Position numbers and translations under genes: made by a program. From positions 1-22,028 of the forward strand of contig CALAUZ010000067.1 of the NCBI GenBank assembly GCA_937892105.1: DNA of 22,028 nt. The letters run 5' to 3'. The notes beneath the pieces are model-generated. The model ran no database searches. It saw nothing but the letters and a program-made list of their open reading frames with translations, and was not told where the DNA came from. Below, piece by piece: positions 13,885 to 21,854 of the stretch (its first letter is position 1; each line of letters begins with the position of its first letter). The stretch comes from an uncultured Fretibacterium sp. (GTDB lineage: Bacteria > Synergistota > Synergistia > Synergistales > Aminobacteriaceae).

Positions 13885-14736
13885 ATACAGCGCGGCGAAA
13901 TAGTTACACTCGGTCTCCACCGGCTTATGTGTGGAGATTCTACAAATCCTGCTGACGTGGCAAAACTCATGCAAAAGGATCACGCAAAGATTTTATTCAC
14001 GAGTCCGCCATACAGTGATATGAGGGATTACAAAGGCCACGACATGAGCATTGAGCATCTGGCAAAGTTTATTCCAGTGACGAAAGATTACTCTGATGTC
14101 ATGTGTGTTAATCTAGGTATTAAACGGAAAGACTTTGAAATTATCCAATACTGGCAAAAATACATAGATGAGGCAAAGTCTTGCGGTCTGAAATTATTAT
14201 CATGGAATGTATGGGATAAAACTTTCCCGGGCAGTATTTACCAACAGCAGGCTATGTTTCCGATAAGACACGAATTCATTTTCGTCTTCGGCGAGAAAGC
14301 ATACAAGCTGAACCGGACAATCCCGAAACGTATTGCAATCAACACTCATACCACATCGTTGAGGAGGCAGTCAGACGGTTCGATGAGAAGAACATCGGTT
14401 CAATCTCATAACGATGAACCCAATAAACAGCTTGAAACTGTGGTAGCTGTTCCGTCTGAACGAGGCTCTATACGTTCAAAACATCCTGCTGTAATGCCTG
14501 TTCAGCTTCCAGTTGAGTACATCAAAGCGATTACAAACGAAGGCGATTATGTTCTTGAACCATTCGCTGGAAGCGGCACAACGTTAATTGCCTGTGAACA
14601 GACTGGACGTAGATGTTTGGCAATGGAGATAAGCGAAGAATACTGCGATGTGATTATTGAACGTTATAGAGAGTTTAAGAAAGCAGAAGACGCAACAAGT
14701 GCGACAAGTGAAGAATCGAAGGAGGTGAAGTCATAA
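13885..14736 (+). CDS. DNA methyltransferase with SPPY motif, non-canonical or shifted start
   Basis: By alignment with the next gene, the protein begins QRGEIVTLGLHRLMCGDSTN. Its frame has no ATG, GTG or TTG before that point: the preceding codons are TGA (13879), ATT (13882), ATA (13885). GAGGG (13871-13875) lies 6-9 nt before ATT/ATA, so initiation at ATT or ATA is plausible. Alternatively one extra A after ATG 13878 has shifted the start. Motif IV is TSPPY (residues 39-43 from ATA), the form typical of N4-cytosine enzymes, and motif I is EPFAGSGTTL (from 225). The ATG at 13927 would delete the conserved N-terminal segment. Confidence 0.8.
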   Translation: MQRGEIVTLGLHRLMCGDSTNPADVAKLMQKDHAKILFTSPPYSDMRDYKGHDMSIEHLAKFIPVTKDYSDVMCVNLGIKRKDFEIIQYWQKYIDEAKSCGLKLLSWNVWDKTFPGSIYQQQAMFPIRHEFIFVFGEKAYKLNRTIPKRIAINTHTTSLRRQSDGSMRRTSVQSHNDEPNKQLETVVAVPSERGSIRSKHPAVMPVQLPVEYIKAITNEGDYVLEPFAGSGTTLIACEQTGRRCLAMEISEEYCDVIIERYREFKKAEDATSATSEESKEVKS

Positions 14737-15497
14737 TGCAATACGGCGAAATATTAGAACTCGGCCTACACAAACTAATGTGCGGAGATTCAACCAATAG
14801 AAATGACGTAACAAAGCTAATTGCGGGAGAAAGGATTGACTTGGTTTTAACTGATCCGCCATACGGAATACAAGTTCAAAATCCTAACTGCAAGGGCAAA
14901 ATCGGAGGAAACGGAAGGATTTATCCTCGCGTCATAGGAGACATGAACACAGAGATGTTCAGGGATCACTGGCACATACTCAGAACCATTTGCAGTTTTT
15001 ATATTATTTGGGGTGGCCAGAATTTCACAGATGTTCTGCCACCGGCAAGCGGCTGGATTTTCTGGGATAAAATGAAGAATAGTGATAAGCTGACTTTCGG
15101 TGACGGTGAACTTGCATGGTCGAACATCTCAAAGCGCGTTAAGAAGTACAGCTACAAAATGAACGGCTTTATGCAGGAAGGCGACAAAGAGCTGAATAAA
15201 AGATTTCATCCAACTCAGAAACCTGTTGAGTTGCATATGCGGCTTCTTGAGGATTTCAGCAAGCCCGGAGATGTTATCTTTGACGGCTTCGGCGGATCAG
15301 GGACTACATTAATCGCTTCTGAATTGACAGGCCGCAAATGCCTGATGATGGAAGTCAGTCCTGAATACTGCGACGCAATTGTTGACAGGTATAAGAAGCT
15401 TATGGAGAGACAGCAGGAACAGCAGCCACAAAGCAATGACGGGCAGCAGGAACAGCCGCGGGAAGTGGAAGAAGGGCAAGGTGAGACTGTTGAATGA
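14736..15497 (+). CDS. DNA methyltransferase, beta class (DPPY)
   Basis: A 253-residue protein, start ATG 14736 after AAGGAGGTG (14719-14727), overlapping the upstream stop by one base. It opens QYGEILELGLHKLMCGDSTN, has DPPYGIQV from residue 40 and DGFGGSGTTLI from 183. The C-terminal tail is Gln/Glu-rich and low in complexity. Similar length and motifs to the previous gene suggest a tandem duplication with divergence. Base specificity (N6-adenine or N4-cytosine) cannot be decided. Its 3' end overlaps the next gene's likely GTG start by 17 nt. Confidence 0.85.
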   Translation: MQYGEILELGLHKLMCGDSTNRNDVTKLIAGERIDLVLTDPPYGIQVQNPNCKGKIGGNGRIYPRVIGDMNTEMFRDHWHILRTICSFYIIWGGQNFTDVLPPASGWIFWDKMKNSDKLTFGDGELAWSNISKRVKKYSYKMNGFMQEGDKELNKRFHPTQKPVELHMRLLEDFSKPGDVIFDGFGGSGTTLIASELTGRKCLMMEVSPEYCDAIVDRYKKLMERQQEQQPQSNDGQQEQPREVEEGQGETVE

Positions 15498-17385
15498 ACC
15501 AATCGGCGAGAAAGACGTAAAATGTGAACTTTATCACGATAACTTTCAGAATTTCAAATCATACAATATTCCAAAAGCTCAATTGGTAATAGCGGATATT
15601 CCTTATTGCTATGATGAACAAACTGAGTGCTGGACAGCAGAAGGTTGGAAAAAATACACTGAACTTACTCTCAACGATACAGTAATGAGTTTAAATTCTG
15701 TTACACAGGAGATTGAATATTCTGGTATAGAGCGAATTATCATACGTGACAATGATGAAAGGATGATAAGCTTTAATAATAATAATCTCAACTTGCTTGT
15801 CACTGAAAACCATCGAATGTTTGTAAAATCCGATAGGAAAAGACAAGGCATAGGAATAAGAAATGTCAGATGGTCAAGCGAAGATGGGATTCGATTGGCT
15901 AAAAAAACTGGTGCAATGTGGTTTATTCCTAGAAGCGGATACTCTTATACAAGCCATTCAAAAGTTAATGAAATAGTTATTCCTGCGTGCGATATACTGA
16001 CCAAGGGGAGAGAGCATGTCAAAGCAGAAACAATTATTCCTCTTGATGTATGGCTTCCTTTTTTCGGCCTTTGGTTAGCTAATGGCTTTGTTTGTAATTC
16101 AAAAGCGAGCAATGGACGACAACTCTATACTGTCAGTATTAAACAGGCCGGTGAAAGAAGAAAAGCTGTAATGGAGATGTTGGAAAGGCTGCCGTACAAA
16201 GCAATTGAATATTCCAACAAAGGCACTGACAAGAGTAATATCAACATATATTCAAAGCAATTGTGGCTGTATATGAAGCAATTTGGTAAGTCGGACGAGA
16301 AGTTTATTCCTCGTTGGATACTGGATTTATCAACAGAATACCTCCAATTACTTTGGAAGTGGTATACATTTGGAAACTCTCATATCAGTGGCACCGGGAT
16401 AAAAATTTCAAGTATTTCAGAGCGATTAATAAATGAGCTACAAGAAATCGCGTTAAAACTTGGAACTTTGTGTCAAATTAGAACTTTTAGTTATGGAAAT
16501 TCTACACTTTACTATTTTCAGTATAATCCTGAAAGCAGGAATATAAGGTATAGCGGTAAAAGATATGTCGATGATTATTCCGGCAAAGTTTGGTGTATCA
16601 CTTTAACCAATAATTCCGTATTCTTAGTTAGACGAAACGGGCTTATTGCTTTTTCTGGCAACTGTCTTGGAAATAGTTTTCATGCATCTCGTCCAGAGTG
16701 GTGGAAGGACGGGAAAATTGAAAACGGGACAAGTTCAAACGCTAACAAGGCTGCGTTTAATACAGATTACACTTTTAATCTTGCTGAGTACTTCCATTTC
16801 TGTTCTAAGATGCTCAGAAAAGAACCAGCAAAAGGAGAAAAAGATGCTCCAGCTATGGTTGTTTTTTGTTCGTTTGAACAGATGCAGGAAGTTATAAGGC
16901 AGGGTGAGAAGTATGGTTTTAAGCACTATATCCCATTGGTGCTAATAAAGCCTACAAGTCCTTCTGTACTGAAAGCAAATATGAAAATTGTTGGTGCTAC
17001 AGAATATGCTTTAGTCTTGTACCGTGACAAGTTGCCTAAGTTTCGTAATGAAGATGAAAACGGGGTCAAACACATGGTGAAGAATTGGTTTGAATTTAAA
17101 AAAGATTCACCAAAAGATATTTCACGTATTCACCCTACTCAGAAGCCATCAAACGTAATCAAAAAGCTGATTGAGATATTCACAGATCCCGGAGATGTTG
17201 TTATAGACCCAGTGGCCGGAAGTGCAATAACTCTAAAAGTTGCACGTGATCTTGGGCGTAATTCATACGGCTTTGAAATCAGCGCAGATTTTTACAAGAA
17301 AGCTAAAGAGCAGATGTTGCAACAAACATCACAGTCATCGCAATCAGTGCAATCAAACGGGGAGGAAAACGTTGTTGAAAGTTGA
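15481..17385 (+). CDS. DNA methyltransferase with intein in the catalytic DIPY motif
   Basis: Extein parts encode a beta-class methyltransferase of about 282 residues: VIADIPY, then after the intein CLGNSFHASRPEWW, AFNTDYTFNLAEYFHFCSKM, APAMVVFCSFEQM, LKANMKIVGATEYALVLYRD, HPTQKPSNVIKKLIEIF and DPVAGSAITL. The family usually has DIPYNLGN, so Asn is replaced here by the Cys required at intein +1. Motif I reads AGSA instead of AGSG, which could affect SAM binding. Start GTG 15481 (AAGGG 4 nt upstream) was preferred over TTG 15490. The longer frame from 15379 lies inside the preceding gene. The 3' end overlaps thyX. Confidence 0.87.
   Translation: MRLLNEPIGEKDVKCELYHDNFQNFKSYNIPKAQLVIADIPYCYDEQTECWTAEGWKKYTELTLNDTVMSLNSVTQEIEYSGIERIIIRDNDERMISFNNNNLNLLVTENHRMFVKSDRKRQGIGIRNVRWSSEDGIRLAKKTGAMWFIPRSGYSYTSHSKVNEIVIPACDILTKGREHVKAETIIPLDVWLPFFGLWLANGFVCNSKASNGRQLYTVSIKQAGERRKAVMEMLERLPYKAIEYSNKGTDKSNINIYSKQLWLYMKQFGKSDEKFIPRWILDLSTEYLQLLWKWYTFGNSHISGTGIKISSISERLINELQEIALKLGTLCQIRTFSYGNSTLYYFQYNPESRNIRYSGKRYVDDYSGKVWCITLTNNSVFLVRRNGLIAFSGNCLGNSFHASRPEWWKDGKIENGTSSNANKAAFNTDYTFNLAEYFHFCSKMLRKEPAKGEKDAPAMVVFCSFEQMQEVIRQGEKYGFKHYIPLVLIKPTSPSVLKANMKIVGATEYALVLYRDKLPKFRNEDENGVKHMVKNWFEFKKDSPKDISRIHPTQKPSNVIKKLIEIFTDPGDVVIDPVAGSAITLKVARDLGRNSYGFEISADFYKKAKEQMLQQTSQSSQSVQSNGEENVVES
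15607..16662 (+). mobile_element. Intein 1 (352 residues) with degenerate endonuclease motifs
   Basis: It begins at Cys1 (CYDEQTECWTAEGWKKYTEL, block A), has a block B histidine in LLVTENHRMFV, and ends VFLVRRNGLIAFSGN before Cys+1. The C-terminal Asn is present but the penultimate residue is Gly instead of His. Candidate LAGLIDADG helices read FGLWLANGF and LLWKWYTFGN, both lacking the usual acidic residue, so the homing endonuclease is probably dead while splicing may persist. Its removal restores the DIPY-CLGNSF methyltransferase core. Confidence 0.9.
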
Positions 17386-18064
17386 GTTAATTTCACACAC
17401 GAATAACGCGGCTCATCTCTGTGGCGAAGCCGCCGCAATTTGCACAAATTCAGATAAGCCTGAGAGTGCTTTATGCCATGCGCTTGATTCCGGACACACA
17501 AGTATTCTTGAGCACGCAGCGTTTACGTTCAAAATTGAAGGATTGAGCAGGGCGGCTCTGGCACAGTTGACGAGGCACAGACTTGCATCGTTCGATGTCC
17601 AGTCGCAGAGATATGTTCGACTGCCAGATGTTGATAATATTTATGCTGATGAACTCCTTGTATTTCCGCCAAGTATCTCAGAATCAAAATTTCTTGATGA
17701 GGCGAGGAACATCATGAACTATGTGATGAACCTTTATCAGCGAATGGTTGACGCAGGTATTCCGCGTGAGGACGCTCGATATATCACTCCACAGGCTATT
17801 CCGACATCTCTGATCATGACAATGAATGCACGGGAACTGCTTCACTTCTTTGCTTTACGAACTTGTAATCGTGCTCAATGGGAAATCAGAGAACTTGCAG
17901 ACCAGATGCTCAAACTCTGCAAGCAGATTGAACCACGCTTATTCTGCAACGCTGGCCCAAGCTGTGTAACTGGAAGCTGCCCTGAGAAGAAGCCGTGCGG
18001 ACATCCACGTGTACAGAGCGAAGACAGAACGAATGGGAATAATAAGCAGAATAATGAGCAATAA
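17372..18064 (+). CDS. thyX: Flavin-dependent thymidylate synthase
   Basis: A 230-residue protein with the ThyX signature RHRxxSxxxxSxR (R68-H-R, S73, S78-Q-R). Conserved HTSILEHAAFTF, an ARYITPQAIPT segment and LHFFALRTCNRAQWEIRELA complete the family pattern. It makes dTMP from dUMP with FAD, NADPH and methylene-tetrahydrofolate, independent of dihydrofolate reductase. The C-terminus has a Cys-rich segment (CVTGSCPEKKPCGHP) and a hydrophilic tail. Two adjacent TTG codons (17372, 17375) lie 6-9 nt after GGGGAGG. It overlaps the methyltransferase gene upstream by 14 nt. Confidence 0.94.
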   Translation: MLKVELISHTNNAAHLCGEAAAICTNSDKPESALCHALDSGHTSILEHAAFTFKIEGLSRAALAQLTRHRLASFDVQSQRYVRLPDVDNIYADELLVFPPSISESKFLDEARNIMNYVMNLYQRMVDAGIPREDARYITPQAIPTSLIMTMNARELLHFFALRTCNRAQWEIRELADQMLKLCKQIEPRLFCNAGPSCVTGSCPEKKPCGHPRVQSEDRTNGNNKQNNEQ

Positions 18065-18094
18065 TACTTTTTAATTTAGGAGGCTTTTGTCATT

Positions 18095-18946
18095 ATGGCA
18101 ACAATCAAGCAGTTCAAGAATTTAATAACGTTGCTTACGGTAATTTTTCTTGTCCTTATGTTGTTCCTGAATACTCACATCATTCCGACGGGATATACAG
18201 GAGTTTTAGTTCGTTTCGGTCAGATTGATGAGCGTCCTGTACAGAGCGGCGGCTTTAACTTCACAACGCCGTTTATCGAGAGAATTTATCGCGTAAATAA
18301 CAAACAGCAGGATTTTCACGTCAGTAATAAGATCTGGGGCGAGACAGACGACAAGACTCCTATTTTCGCAAGCGATATTTCTGTGACGTACCAGATAGCG
18401 GCTGGACGTTCGGCTTGGATTTACGCGAATGTGTCGGACTATACCAGCAACTTACTCACAGAAAGTCTCGTAGCCTCCGCTGTTAAATCAGCAATGGTTG
18501 AGTTAAGCCCTACAGATGTTACGAACAGAACCAAGATAGAGCCGCTGGTTCTTACAAAACTCTCTGAATCCCTGACTGCCAAATACGGTGCTGATACCGT
18601 GTACATTTGCAGAGTGATAATCGGGGACATGGACTTCGAGGAAGCATACAACAAAGCAATACAGGCGCGTTCAATCGCAGCTCAAACCAAAGCCCGTGCT
18701 GATATCGAGAATCAGACATTACTCGCGAAAGCTGAAAACGACAAGCGAGTAGCTGTTCTTCAGGCAGAAGCCGAAGCCGAGAAAATCCGTATTGCGGCAG
18801 AGGCACAGGCTAGGGCGAACCAGCTTATAAGTGAGAGCCTCAACACATCACTTATTGAACTTCGCAAGGTCGAAGCATGGGACGGGAAATTACCAAGCGT
18901 TATGGGAACAGGTAACGGCACATTGTTTGGCATTGATGTGAAATAA
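18095..18946 (+). CDS. SPFH/band-7 (prohibitin-like) membrane protein
   Basis: A 283-residue protein with an N-terminal hydrophobic anchor (residues about 10-30, LITLLTVIFLVLMLFLNTHI), a band-7 domain starting GYTGVLVRFGQI and running to about 190, and an alanine/glutamate-rich coiled coil (about 200-255, AVLQAEAEAEKIRIAAEAQA). Such proteins oligomerise on membranes and scaffold or restrain proteases and other complexes. Phage copies occur but their job is unclear. TTTAGGAGG precedes ATG 18095. Its placement between thyX and a methyltransferase gives no direct functional clue. Confidence 0.88.
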   Translation: MATIKQFKNLITLLTVIFLVLMLFLNTHIIPTGYTGVLVRFGQIDERPVQSGGFNFTTPFIERIYRVNNKQQDFHVSNKIWGETDDKTPIFASDISVTYQIAAGRSAWIYANVSDYTSNLLTESLVASAVKSAMVELSPTDVTNRTKIEPLVLTKLSESLTAKYGADTVYICRVIIGDMDFEEAYNKAIQARSIAAQTKARADIENQTLLAKAENDKRVAVLQAEAEAEKIRIAAEAQARANQLISESLNTSLIELRKVEAWDGKLPSVMGTGNGTLFGIDVK

Positions 18947-19343
18947 GTCGCAAGGAGTTGATGGCTTGAGTAATAAGAAAACCTTGACCCTCGGTAGTCT
19001 GTTTTCAGGCTCTGGGGGTTTTGAATTAGCGGGGATTTTAGCTGGAATAAAGCCTGTCTGGAATTCGGAAGTTTCGCCGTTTCCTGTTTTAGTAACACAC
19101 AAGCGACTTCCGCAAGTCAAGCATTATGGAGATGTTTCAAAGCTGAAGGGAGGCGAGCTTGAGGCTGTCGATATTATTACATTCGGCAGCCCTTGACTTT
19201 GCCAAGATATGTCTTTGGCTGGAAAGAGGGCCGGTCTTGACGGAGAACGGTCTGTTTTATTCCATCAGGCAATTAGAATTATTAAAGAGATGAGGGAGGC
19301 AACTAATGGCAAATACCCAAGATACGCCGTGTGGGAAAACGTA

Positions 19344-20315
19344 TGCTTTTCTGGTGATACGTTAATCACTACATCACAGGGATTAAAACCGATAAAAGAT
19401 ATTAAAGTTGGCGAACTTGTACGAACTAACGATGGAACGTATCAACCAGTCTTGGCTACATACTTACACAAATCAAAGGAAGTTTTAAGGGTTAAATATC
19501 AGGGTGGCGAATTAGTTTGTACTCCTAATCACCCTTTTTTAACAGAAGCTGGAGAATATGTTCCTATTGGATGCATGCAATCAGGTAGCACCATAGGATT
19601 TAGATGTGAACAAGGGAATAATCATATCGGAATGCCTGTGGCTTACGCCTTTGGACGTTGGCTTGCTGATGGTTCTGTTGTATTGAGACCAGACAGAAAA
19701 ACACATCATAGAATTTTCATATCATGCGGATACTCAAAATACGAAGCGTTGAAGCAAGAGCTGTCTAAACTCCCTTACCGAATATCTGAGAATAAAATGG
19801 AATGGGCTGTGAATTTCACTTTTTCATCTGACGAATTCGGGGCTTTAACTGATACAGCGGGCTATGTCGCAAGAAATAAGCAAGTACCAGAATGGGTTTT
19901 TCAACTGTGTGCAGAAGAACGAGCGGAAGTTTTAAGGGGATATTTAGACGGTGACGGATATTCACGAACAAGGAAGAAGCATATAGAGTGCTGTTTTTCT
20001 TCTTCATCTAAAAAACTGATATATGGCATAGCACGTTTGATTCGTGACGTATATCATGTTGGTTGCTCAATTTTTTTTAATAAAGGAAAGGGCAAGACTG
20101 CTATACAAGGACGTACTGTTAATGCTAACGATTATTGGTCTGCGTCTTTTTCTCCAGAAACAGGCTTTAATCGCCCTTTTCGACTTTCAAAGTATAAAGA
20201 TGGTTTCATATGGACATCAATAAAGTCCATAGATGATTGGGACAAAACGGATGTCTATAATTTATCAGTAGGAGGGAATCATACATATGAGGCAAATGGC
20301 ATCTGCGTCCACAAC
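19344..20315 (+). mobile_element. Intein 2 (324 residues) with LAGLIDADG homing endonuclease
   Basis: Block A CFSGDTLITTSQGLKPIKDI, block B GGELVCTPNHPFL, endonuclease motifs FGRWLADGS and LRGYLDGDGYS with the acidic residues intact, and block F VYNLSVGGNHTYEANGICVH then Asn, followed by Cys+1. All canonical splicing residues are present (Cys1, TxxH, His-Asn, Cys+1). Insertion is within the ENV|CGAF motif VI of the methyltransferase, a catalytic segment. The endonuclease looks functional, although its host gene is broken. Confidence 0.93.
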
Positions 20316-20639
20316 TGCGGAGCATTTAGTTCCAATGGAGGCAACGATTTCAAAGCTGTCCTCGAAGCATTTATCGGAGTTAAAGAAGAAAATGTGTCGC
20401 TGCCTACGCCTGAAAAAGGAAAGTGGGCCAAAGCCGACGTACTACTGGGAGACGGATGGTCACTGGCTTATAGAACTTTTGACTCACAACACTGGGGTGT
20501 CCCGCAACGTCGCACAAGAATCTACCTTGTCGCAGATTTTGATGGAGAGAGTGCCGGCGAAGTATTATTTAAGTCCGATGGCTTGTCAGGGTATTCTGAG
20601 GAGAGCTGCCGCGCGTGGCAAAGAATTGCCAGAGGTATT

Positions 20640-21835
20640 GAAATTGGCACTGGAACGGCAGGCAGGGCAAATGGCCTGTTCTGTATAAATCCTCAAATAT
20701 GCGTCAATCCGCAAGGCAGTAGTGGTCTTACAATAACGGAAGGACAGACAGGCACACTTGTTGCTCAGGATCATGGTAATCATCCGGCAGTATTGGGAAT
20801 AAATTTCCCTGTGCTTAATGATCAGGGCGGAGCAAGAATGGACGTAACCGATGATATAACTTGCACATTACGCGCCCAGTCCAAGCATCCGCCATGTGTG
20901 ATTGATGAGCCGTTGAAGTCTGATGCGCAATTAAAGTTTGCTGGCTTCTGTACTGAACCCAGCGCAAAAGCTCGAAGTATTGGTTATGAGGAAGAAAAAT
21001 CGCCTACATTAAGAGCTGGAGTAGTTCCAGCAGCGTTATCTATTGAAAATCACCCCACAGACTCAAGAGTAAAAATCGCTAAAGATGGAAAGGTACAAAC
21101 ACTGTGCGGTCGCGCAGGGACAGGCGGCGGAAACGTACCGATGATTGCTGAGCCTGATATAAAAGCGTTTGGAATTTGCAGTAAGGCTTCTCACAGCATG
21201 ATGTCTGATAATCCACATTCCGGCTTTTATGAAGCCACAACGTCTCGCACATTGGATAAAAGCGGCGGCAATTCTGTTTGCAGTAATCAAGGCGGAATAG
21301 CTGTCGTAGAAACTTGCACTTTAGGCCACGATCAGGCTCAAAAAGTTGAGGTAGCCGGTGCGTTAAATTGCAGTATTTCTCATCTGTCATCTAATCAGGG
21401 CGGCACTGCCGTTGTGAACGGAGTAAATGAAGCTGGCAAAGAAGCCAACGAAGCTGAGAATGCCGGTGCTGAAGCTAAGAACGCTGTAGAGACTTATGAT
21501 GTCCGCTTTACATCAGAAGGCACACGCAATGCCAGAGGCCATTGTTATAAGACAGACACATGTCGATGCCTTGATACTGGAGGTGAGTCTCCTGAGACCA
21601 ATCACGGCGGGCTGGCCATTTTAGCATTTTCGGCAAATCAAAAAGATGAACTGAGAGACTTAAAGGACTGTGCTGGTGCGGTTCAGGCGCGACCAGGCAT
21701 GAAACAGCAAACTTTTGTCATTCAAGGCTCTGTTCCTGGAAGACAAGATAAGAACGGCCCTAATGGTTCTGGCATAAGTGAGGATGTCTGCTTTACATTG
21801 AACACGGTAGATCACCATGCCGTCGCAATGCCCAG
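20640..21835 (+). repeat. Nine degenerate repeats in the C5 methyltransferase C-terminal region
   Basis: In the translated protein a pattern 'D/E-x-x-x-TL-x...x-HHAV/GGxAVV' recurs about nine times: TEGQTGTLVAQDHGNHPAVL, TDDITCTLRAQSKHPPCVI, EEEKSPTLRAGVVPAALSI, KDGKVQTLCGRAGTGGGNV, EATTSRTLDKSGG, VEVAGALNCSISHLSSNQGG, KTDTCRCLDTGGESPE, KDCAGAVQARPGM, SEDVCFTLNTVDHHAVAM. Phage C5 enzymes often have such repeats between the catalytic core and motif IX; here the array is long. A role in target recognition is not established. Confidence 0.6.
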
Positions 21836-21854
21836 TGAGAACAGCGAGAATGCT

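Noticed and set aside
16646..16897. Other-frame ORFs within methyltransferases, ThyX and NrdD
   Set aside because: They are antisense or shifted shadows of genes with clear family motifs.
1374..19196. Genome-wide reassignment of TGA to Trp, suggested by in-frame TGA at 1374 and 19194
   Set aside because: TGA ends several genes at natural places with overlapping downstream starts (894, 5327, 15497, 17385). Trp plus Leu at 19194 would be an abnormal insertion in the GSPCQ motif.
19194..19240. Selenocysteine at the TGA in the C5 methyltransferase
   Set aside because: The catalytic Cys codon is still present two codons later, no clear stem places a GGUC loop at the normal distance, and no selenocysteine genes are in view.
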